Shown here: positions 55,796 to 64,000 of the stretch, one piece after another | Layout: every line of letters begins with the position of its first letter | Numbering within the stretch: position 1 is the stretch's first letter | Assembly: GCF_964355755.1 (NCBI RefSeq) | Contig: NC_092680.1 | Location: 3,015,001-3,079,000, forward strand | Direction of reading: 5' to 3' | DNA from: Antedon mediterranea | Lineage: Eukaryota; Echinodermata; Crinoidea; Comatulida; Antedonidae | Length of the DNA: 64,000 nt | Notes under the pieces: generated by a model | Told to the model about the DNA's origin: nothing | Database searches by the model: none | The model's input: the letters and a program-made list of their open reading frames with translations, nothing else | Position numbers and translations under genes: made by a program

Positions 55796-58700
55796 ATGGT
55801 CGATCATTTATCAATAAATATGCATATTTGTCGCCTATTTTGTATTTCTATAATTCTTAGTGTTGACTTTCGTATTTGCAGTGGTAAGTTTGTTGTATTG
55901 TTTTATAAAATTATTAGATCGTTTTTACGCAAACATTAATCGTTTTCTGCTTCTTGAAAATGACTTAATTCCATCTGGCCTGTTATCGGAGATTCCGCTA
56001 TAATAATACCTTAGGTACCTTAGTGATTTGTATTGGTTTTTTTAAGTTATCAACACGCATGCATGTGAAAAATAGTAATCGATTAAATAAAATTAAAAAA
56101 ATAAATAAATAAAAAACATAATCCCGACTAAAATGCCAAAGATTTAAAGCATTTTATTATTCACTTCGAACAAAAATGTTCCAAGTTTTTATATCAAGAA
56201 AACGCACATTCTAGTATTAATTCGATCCTTCTATTTCTTTTTATAGGAGAGTGTTTTTCTCAACTTGGGATGGAATCAGGAGACATTCAAGAACAACAAA
56301 TCGTTGTATCAAGCGCCTTTCAGAATGACGCATCTTTTGGTCCACAAGGTGCAAGGCTAAATTCCGTTTCCCATAATGGTAATGGCGGCGGATGGGGCCC
56401 GTCAATAAATGACACCGACCAACCATGGATTTACGTGGATCTTGAAGAAACGATGAGAGTTACTGGAGTCATAACACAAGGACGACATAGTTCGAGTGAG
56501 AACCAGTGGGTCAAAACATTCTTGTTTTGCTATAAAGAAACACTTCCTAGTTCGCATCCATATACCATTATTACTAGTGAAGATTGTTTCAATGTAAGTA
56601 AAAAATGAAACAAAATTGCACAAATAAAACATGATTGATTATTATATGCCTATCATATCAGGCAAATAAATTTGATCATGTCTCTCCTATGCTTGCACAC
56701 CTTCACTGGTTGCCTGTCAAAGAGCGTATAACAGTACAAGATTGCAAGTGTCTTTATATGCTCTACGTTATCGTAACAAACGTATTAAACAATGTGTCCC
56801 ACTATGCAAAGGTCTGTGTTCTGAAACGGGTCCTTTTATTAAAACCACCTAGAACCAATCTAAAATCCGTGCCTAATGCACTCACGCACCAGAGATATGG
56901 AACCAACTTCCTCGTTCCATCCGTCAATTCAAATCCCTCCTGAAAACTCACCTATTTCAATAGTTATTATGTTGCGCTGTGAGACTCAGGTAAAGAGCGC
57001 TTTATTATTATGTTTTGTTTGAAGGTTTGCATGGCGAAATCAAATGTTGAGATATAAAGTTGATAGAGGTTTTCTCACTCCTGCGGACGATCAAAGCATA
57101 TTGATTGAAACGTCGAGTAACTCAACAGTTCTTTTCAGAACTAATATACGTGTACCGCAAACAATTAATATATAAAGTTTACTGTGAGGTTAAAACGGGT
57201 ATAATCGAACAATCACTATTATTATGTCATTGAACGGCAAACGCATGAATGTGTGATATTGTTTTTGGTAGATATTTACTGGCAACACCGACAACAATAG
57301 TCCAGTTGTGAATTTTCTTCCTTATGGAATCGAAGTCCAACTCGTCGTTATCATCCCAACGATATGGTCAGACCACCCTGTAATGCGATTTGAAATTCTA
57401 GGCTGCTCAGGTAAATATAACAATTATTATACGAATGCAAACGTTTCGTATCATTTCAAATAATGTTTATTTTAAAGAAAAATATTTGAGAAGAAAAATA
57501 TGTGAGAATTTATGAAATGAAATTTTATGTGTTCTTTTAATTTATTATGTTATGTTTTATTTAGTATATACTCTAGGCGTTGATTTTAGTTCTGATGATT
57601 AGAATAGTACTCTCGACATATGTCACGGTATTTTAAAACAGTTTGCCTGTTCATCAAATGCCTTACAATTTCTATTTTAACCCGAAAGTTTGGTGGCCTA
57701 TCTACGTGTTACTCTACTTCTTTCTAGATGACTTGCGGTAGTCAGTTAAACTCTATCTAGTGAAAACTTCAGAATCGGGTGTTTTCGACATATCTATCTT
57801 CGTTCTTAAAGCCAATCATTATCGGCTTTGATTTCATCCGCACCTCTGTTGCTATAATTTGTTTCAGTTTCAGAATATAATGATGACTTTATTGAAGAAA
57901 ATTCGATTCAATCAACAGTAAATTACATTGATAATGTTAAGGAAATGAAGCGTTTAGAGTTTATGGAGATAGATAGAAAAGTTGGCGGCGAAAAGCGTTT
58001 TACTGAACCAGGTAAAAATAATATTTTGTAATAACGTTTCACACACTTAAGATATGACGTCATTTACAGAACGAAAGACGGCATCGTGTTGTTTTAAATA
58101 ATGGAAATCGTCTTCCGTTCCGTGACAGAATACGAATGTAGCCCGGAATGTAGCTTGAAGCAGTAAAGAACAAACATGGTTAAACAATATACCTGCACGA
58201 AGGAATATAGTGCTTTCCAAAAGCTTGACACTCTCCTTTTCGTCTGGTCTAACATGAAGGTATAAAACCCCATTCAGATCCTGTCACTGGTACTTAAGGC
58301 AAAAAAAGTAGGCCCTATTGTCATTTTTTACAATAATTTGCAATTGGAATAATGTTTTTGATATATTCACAGTGGAGGAAGTTTTGCTATGGACATCTAG
58401 TAGGTCTACTGATGATGGAATTGTTTCATTGAATATAAGCGAAACATTAATTCAACTCGATCCTGCTAGTCTAGATGGTACGGTAAAGGCATCCTGTTAC
58501 TGAAAATTAGACAGGGACATGTTTGATCATGGACAAATTAACTTATTTCTCCATAGTTTGATTAAAATCTCAATATTCTATCAAATCAATTTTTTTAAAT
58601 TTGATTTTTAAGAACTTTTTATTGTAGGCCTAACTTAAATTATTTTAATTACTGTATTTTAAATACTTTTTAATAATTCATTATCACCTTCGTACTATTT

Positions 58701-61700
58701 TCAGAATCTTTTGGCGTGATTATCTTTGTTATTAACTCCAGTGAAGTCGAGGAAATTCAGAGCTTGTACGATTTACAACAAAATGGCTAAATATAGGCTC
58801 CTTACTCGATGTGTATTCAAAGCCCGTTTATAAGCAACTAGGATAAACGCATGAAAGAACAATATAATTGTTAGGATGCAATGATTTCTAGACTGAAAAC
58901 ATCCAGTTCCGTTTGTTTTCTGTGAAACAATGTACACTTATTATCGTCGTAATTCGTTATCGTCATAAACAGTCTTTTATATTTATTAAGCTCTGTCTAC
59001 ACTCAAACTTTATGTGAGAAAAAAACGATGATATTTCTACCACATTTGGTCGTATCACTACCATATTTGGGCATATCACTACCATATTTGGGCATATCAC
59101 ACTTTTGTCACATATACATTGAGAGTGTAGACAGAGCTTTAGAAACAATTCGTCACACTGGATATAAAATGTCCTAAAATGGCATAAAGGCTCTGTTATA
59201 ATTAAACAAAGTCGTGTATAGAACATTGCTTAAATAACATTATTATTGTTGTTATTATAATTATTCTAATTATTGTTGTTGTAATTATTTCATATCAACA
59301 GATCTGGCATTCCGATGACACTAATCAGCGATATCATATCTATAAATGTGTATGACGCAAATTTAGATGAAGTAACGGATGTGAACGTCAACATAGCATT
59401 GCCAACAGTAAGTTCTTTCTGTATTATTAATCAGGATAGATGTAGATGTAGATTTCAGGTCATTACAACATTTTAATGCATTCACATTTGGGACATCACT
59501 TCTTAACAGCTATATCAGAAAAAAAAAATATCTATACTTCTACTTTCCATTAGCCTATAGTACAAATAATATACTAGAACTTCCAAAAGCTAAGAAGACG
59601 TATTTTCCTAAAATATAAGTAAAGTTTGTGTTGGAAAATAATAAACATAGTTTGTTAATAGAAGGATAAACACGAATGAATGTTGGAATACATTTTTTTT
59701 CTTAAATCATTATATTAGAAGGGCATTTGCTTACGTTGCGTAGATTGCGTTACGTTGCGTCGCTAGTGGGAACCACGCTTAACTATTGGAGTTTATTTTC
59801 TGATGCAGGACTACTGTTTAGTTAATAGTAAACCTTTTTCTTGTAGTTTGCAAAAACAAGCCAACAAAATCTAAATGATACGTGCTCTTTCTTAGATACA
59901 ACATCAAACACCTCGTAAGTGTATATACATTTTCCTAACTAAAAGAGGGATAAAACACATTAATAAGTAACTAAACAGCTCATTTGTAATTGTTCTTTGT
60001 AAGATTTTGGTCAACAGAAGGCTGTTCAATTCAAACGGATAACAACCAAGCGACAAGTGTCACGTGTGTGTGCAAGCATTTGACTTCTTTTGCGATTCTC
60101 TTGCAAGTAGAGAGCAGTGGCAGTGAGGTAAACAAAGTTTATAGCGTAGCCTAAGCATGATCTGTTCTATACCTAATCATTTTCTATTGTTTCTCTGCCC
60201 CTTTTGACTAGAATATATTCTTCTTAGATTCATATGGGCTGTTTTTATTTTAACGGGTGGTTAATTAGACCAGTGCTTTTTAGAGTGCGGTTTTAAATTG
60301 GTTTAGATTTTGAGATTCTATCACATTTTTTGGCAAAGAGGTCCAACAATTTATAGTTCTTTATAATTATAGAGAACATATTCTGTCTTGCTTTTGATTT
60401 CACTTTTGTTTTAGGAGGTACAGATAATGAGCATACTAACTATGATTGGAATTTCAATTTCAACTAGTTTTAATCTTGATCATGATACAAATGCTACCGT
60501 AAGTTGTGTTTACAATAATATTTTTTCAATATTTACAAAAATGAGGTTGAACAAAGGTTGTAGAGCAAAATTAAAACGTAATCAGAAGAACATGTACCAA
60601 TTATGTATCAAAATACACATTGATGTTCGATTTTCTAGAATGTTTTTTTTAGTGTAAAACGGTACAATACATAAAGAGACAAAACGGACCTTAAATGCAA
60701 TATTATAAACATAATTATCGAATAATGTATCTATATGTTTGTTAATATGATTTCTTAGCCTGTGGGTTACACAGAAACTTAATATAAACGTGATTGTTTG
60801 TGATAAAATGTGAACAATACCATAAAATCATAATAGTCTATGTTAAGATGATATCTGACATATCAGGCAGAAGATTCGGGTTCGAATATCGGTTTCTCAC
60901 AAATTTACTCAACTAATATAAATTAATTAATTTCCATACGATTTAGAGTTTCCTTGTAAGATGAAATGTCAGTGGTCAAATGGTTAGGATATCCTATCGA
61001 GCAGAATGTTCCAAGTTTCGAATCTCGGTTGGGGACGGTTTTTCTCAATCTCAGATATAGTCATCTTTACCGTTTACAAATTGATTAATTAATGTTAAGT
61101 CGATTTACAATTTCGTTTATGCCTGTAGAATATATTGTATGTAATATTAATTATATTGCAATTGTATTTCTAGAGAATTGCGTAATAATGAACGTTTTGT
61201 TATTTTGCGGCATCTCGTGATTTCTCTTCTCTGCGTAAACACTTCGTTCACTTGTTTGTCACTGAATATCCAACATCTTGTAAGTAAATTATTGTGTATT
61301 TTATTAAAATGAATTAATGTAATACATGAATTACGTTCATCATGCTACGTCATCAATATGTGAGTGTAATCCTCTCTAGCATTTTCTATTTCCCCTTCAC
61401 TAAAGCGTGGTTACCACTAGTGGCGCAACGCAGCGACGTATCGACGCAAAGTGCTGTATTGCGTAATTATAAGTGGAAACCGACGACGCAATAGTGCTGC
61501 AAACATCGCATGTTTGTTTTCACGCAGGCGGGGAAAACGCAATGATTGGAAGGGCATTTTCTTACGTTGCAAAAGTTGCGTTACGTTGCGTCGCTAGTGG
61601 GAACCAAGCTTTAGTAATTACATGTTGTTTAGGTACTTTGTATTGCCATAGCTGCAAGCCTTCATTACAGTCTGCTCGTAGCCTTTCTGTGGATGATTCT

Positions 61701-63720
61701 CTGGTGTACAGAACTGTACTGCAAGATTAGACACCCGTTTGCAGATTACCAGAAACGTTTTAAATACTTTCGAGTGATTGGTTGGATGCTGCCTCTCGTA
61801 GGTGTAGCAACGGTAGTTGGTGTTACGAGAGAGGAATACGCATCATCCAGGTAAAAGTTATTTACTAAAGCCCTGTCTACACTAAACTAGTTTGATTTTT
61901 TAATGTGCCCAAATATGATATTGCTATTGCCAAATATCGTAGTGATATGACATCATCATGTCCATATATGGGCACATCACACTATCAAAGTTGTTTGATA
62001 GTGTAGACAAGGCTAAACATGGTGTACCAATAATCTTGTTTGTATATTGAGCAGAGCGTCGGTTCAATGTGCTCCTTTTTCCAAAAGATTCAAACTAGGC
62101 AGCAGAACTTTGTATTCGAGTATGAAACATTCAACAAATGTTGACTGAAACTTGCATGTGTTGGTATATTGACATGCAAGAGAAGGCCTAAATGGTTACA
62201 ACTTTTATCAAATTATTCACAAAGAAATTTAAATATTGTACATGTTTGGTTTTTCTCATTTCAGTTGCTGGTTGAATACAAGTAATCGTGTGATCTTCAC
62301 ATTCATTGTACCAGTTGTTACAACGATTCTGGTAAATTACATTACATACACTACTGATACACTACATAAGGAGTATACGAAGTTTTTCCTAATTTCTACT
62401 TTTTCACAGCCTATTTAAAATCGAAAAAAAAAAGTTTAGTTTTTAATACATTTTAACAAATGTATCTTAATGGTAGGCGGAAACAGAAGCTTTATCGTTA
62501 TATTTAGAATTGATTATTTTTCTTCGATGCTATACATAAAAATACAACTTTCAATATTAAGGAATTGAATTTTAAATGAATTAAACATTGTGGTAGATGT
62601 ATTGTATTTTTCAGACTGTATCAATTCAATTAATGGTTGTCTTCTGCGAAGTATATAAGAAATCAATATCAATGCCTACCAGCGAACACGATGAACATCT
62701 GAAGTTGAAGAAACTAAGGTAAGACAGGCTGATAAGCATTGTTAATAATATAAAGTATATATATACACCACGTATATTAGTTCTGAAAAGAACTGTTGAG
62801 TTTCTCGACGTTTCGATCAATATGTTTTGATCGTCTTCAGGAGTTAGAATGGAAAGCATTGTAATTGGTATCTTCACCAAATGTATAAAGTAACATCACA
62901 TCATCCTTCTCCTTATCCTTATTACCACCCATGCTGACTGGGTTATGTGTCTGAAGCGATGTTTTCAAGAAGTGGGCCTTCACTGAAGCCACGCCTATTT
63001 TTGCTAAAGCGTGGTTCCCACTAGCGACGCAACGAATTGACCAATCACAAGCGATGGCTTATTCGCTTGTGATTGCTAACTGTCTATAACTTCGCTTGTC
63101 ATTGGTTAAAACGCTTGCGTTGCGTTTACGTCCTTGCGTTACGTTCTAGTGGGAACCAAGCTTAAGCGACGACTACTGCAGTATATAACCATACTAACCA
63201 GATTTCTATTTAGTTCATTAAAAAAAATTATATTTTCTAGATCGATATCATACAGAGTGTTGTTGTTAGCTCCAGTGGTTGGATTGCCGTGGGTGACGGG
63301 CTTCTTCGTCATTCTTAATGATTCAATGTATACTCAATTTATCTTCATAGTTTCTGCTGCATTTCAGGGTTTGTGGATCTGGATCACACAGTTTTGCCTA
63401 AGCCGAGAGGTAGGCCTCTGTCATTATAAATTATATAGGCCTACAATACACTCATGAATCAAACAGTTTGCCAAAGCCAAGCATTAGTATATCATTATCC
63501 ATTCGATGGCAAGAGCGAATTCATTCAATCAATGTTTGAACAGTGAACATAAATTTAGTTCTCAAACCGCATAATCCTCAGGAATTATGGAATTGATATT
63601 AGTACTGATTAGACATAAGTATGTCTAATATAAAATATACAGTTTAAACCAATAACTCCAATTGCTTTCCAGTGGAAGTGCAAGTTGTCAAAAATCCGTA
63701 AAATTCGTGAAAATTATTAA
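55796..63720 (+). CDS. Adhesion G-protein-coupled receptor with F5/8-type C (discoidin) domain
   Basis: Exons: 55796-55883, 56247-56593, 57272-57410, 57868-58011, 58373-58477, 58705-58765, 59302-59407, 59847-59914, 60004-60127, 60415-60498, 61174-61279, 61633-61850, 62265-62331, 62615-62718, 63241-63409, 63673-63720 (about 659 codons). Residues 1-29 look like a signal peptide. Residues ~32-190 form an F5/8C domain bounded by C32 and C190 (GARLN, GGGWGPSINDTDQPWIYVDL). A short GAIN-like region follows (~240-350). The GPS is CSFLDTT...FWSTEGC...CVCKHLTSFA, with predicted self-cleavage between L379 and T380. TM2-TM7 are clear (LRHLVISLL, LHYSLLVAFLWMIL, GWMLPLVGV, FIVPVV, LPWVTGFFVI, GLWIWITQF), and the tail is short and basic. 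The family couples cell adhesion to G-protein signalling. TM1 is only partly seen, and exons 60415 and 61174 do not join in phase, so an exon is missed there or the gene is damaged. Exon 57868 may also start at 57874 (tandem acceptor). Confidence 0.85.
56667..57000 (+). pseudogene. CR1/L2-type LINE fragment (reverse transcriptase C-terminal end)
   Basis: The translated frame reads HVSPMLAHLHWLPVKERI then further on RYGTNFLVPS and ends shortly after. LHWLPVxxRI and RxWNxLP-like words are characteristic of the C-terminal region of CR1/L2 LINE ORF2. The frame is decayed and lacks the catalytic core. It sits in the second intron of the adhesion GPCR gene and ends in a GCGCTTTATTATTATG tail. Confidence 0.8.
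57014..57162. repeat. Dispersed hairpin repeat R, copy 3
   Basis: Begins TTTGTTTGAAGGTTTGCATG as copy 1 does, contains GGACGATCAAAGCATATTGA, TTGAAACGTCGAG and CAGTTCTTTTCAGAAC, and ends GTACCGCAAAC. It follows the LINE fragment directly. Confidence 0.65.
58986..59142. mobile_element. CArG-MITE copy 13
   Basis: AAGCTCTGTCTACACTCAAAC-like left end, GAGTGTAGACAGAGCTTT right end. Two CCATATTTGG blocks 21 bp apart plus one CCACATTTGG. In an intron of the adhesion GPCR. Confidence 0.85.
59718..59783. mobile_element. MITE family E, right-end fragment
   Basis: GTTGCGTCGCTAGTGGGAAC followed by CACGCTT, the right end of the element complete at 61401-61613. The left part is missing. Confidence 0.6.
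60840..61060 (+). mobile_element. Two adjacent tRNA-like SINE heads
   Basis: GGGTTCGAATAT near 60888 and GTTTCGAATCT near 61013 are B-box-like. The second is preceded by GTGGTCAAATGGTTAGGATA, close to the 5' half of a tRNA. Neither gives a full cloverleaf by eye. In an intron of the adhesion GPCR. Confidence 0.5.
61401..61613. mobile_element. MITE family E, complete copy 1
   Basis: Left end TAAAGCGTGGTTACCACTAG, right end CTAGTGGGAACCAAGCTTTA, with GCGACG/GTTGCGTCGC just inside. About 213 bp. It ends some 20 bp before the acceptor of exon 61633-61850. Confidence 0.8.
61865..62016. mobile_element. CArG-MITE copy 14
   Basis: AAAGCCCTGTCTACACTAAA on the left, TTTGATAGTGTAGACAAGGC on the right. 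One CCATATATGG. It begins 15 bp after the donor of exon 61633-61850. Confidence 0.8.
62765..62847. repeat. Dispersed hairpin repeat R, copy 4
   Basis: On the minus strand it reads CCTGAAGACGATCAAAACAT, then ATTGATCGAAACGTCGAG, then CAGTTCTTTTCAGAACTAAT. The stem CGATCAA/TTGATCG is perfect here. Confidence 0.65.
63005..63164. mobile_element. MITE family E, copy 2
   Basis: TAAAGCGTGGTTCCCACTAG on the left, CTAGTGGGAACCAAGCTTA on the right, interior repeating CGCTTGTGATTG-like words. About 75 bp before exon 63241-63409. Confidence 0.8.
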
Positions 63721-64000
63721 TACTAGATAGCACGCTCGCTTCGCTCGCGTACCATCTAGGGGTGCTCACAGATGGTTCTCGAATACAGTAGAATCCACGG
63801 ACGGGGACTTTTTTGGGACACTAAACAAAAACGGAAGTGTCCCCCTAATTGGGGTATTCAGAAATAGAGACAACAAAACCAATACTGGATTCCATAAAGG
63901 ACAATTAATTTATGTGGATTAAAGAAATTAGGGAGAAATGGAAATGTATGTACGGGAATTGGGCGGCAGCACGTGGTGGTGGTGATGGAACCGCAGTAAT
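63721..64000. other. Sequence after the adhesion GPCR stop codon
   Basis: 280 bases without a recognised gene. It contains CGCTCGCTTCGCTCGCG near 63731 and two GGGGAC/GTCCCC words (63797 and 63838) that may belong to another repeat. No AATAAA signal was found close to the stop. Confidence 0.4.

Noticed and set aside
61473-61730. 85-codon plus-strand ORF overlapping the adhesion GPCR exon
   Set aside because: It runs from the MITE into exon 61633-61850 in a different frame from the TM3-TM4 coding frame, so it is a shadow.

Overview
The window is AT-rich animal nuclear DNA with short exons, GT-AG introns, no operons and many small dispersed repeats. Protein content (melanotransferrin-like, TGS1, a GAF-domain phosphodiesterase, a discoidin-domain adhesion GPCR), a BEL/Pao retroelement, CR1/L2-type LINE debris and tRNA-derived SINEs fit an invertebrate, most likely a deuterostome such as an echinoderm or hemichordate. 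The organism call is inference. All gene models were built by hand from splice sites, phase continuity and family resemblance.

Layout. (1) About 1-21.9 kb, minus strand: the 5' part of a GAF-domain cyclic nucleotide phosphodiesterase. Eight coding exons give 321 residues; the rest of GAF-A, any GAF-B and the catalytic domain lie left of position 1. A complete, apparently very young BEL/Pao retrotransposon (9540-15932) sits on the opposite strand in its third coding exon's upstream intron. (2) 24.5-43.6 kb, minus strand: a complete 13-exon melanotransferrin-like gene (746 aa) with signal peptide, two iron-binding lobes and a hydrophobic tail suggesting a GPI anchor. Its introns hold a 95-96-bp tandem array and several DNA transposons. 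(3) 44.8-54.5 kb, minus strand: a complete 11-exon TGS1 gene (1021 aa; RNA cap trimethylguanosine synthase) with a heptad-coding minisatellite in one exon. (4) 55.8-63.7 kb, plus strand: an adhesion GPCR with signal peptide, F5/8-type C (discoidin) domain, GPS and seven-helix region, about 659 codons in 16 recognised exons. One splice phase between TM1 and TM2 is unresolved. TGS1 and the receptor are divergently arranged, about 1.3 kb apart.

The genes do not form an obvious pathway. The most distinctive non-genic signal is a MITE-like family (14 copies plus a fragment) whose ends read AAGCTCTGTCTACAC and whose interior carries CCATATATGG and CCATATTTGG blocks. Both match the CArG consensus CC(A/T)6GG bound by SRF-type MADS factors. 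One copy has five such blocks spaced exactly 21 bp apart. Several other MITE families have related first bases but unrelated interiors. No CRISPR array, rRNA gene or functional tRNA gene was seen.
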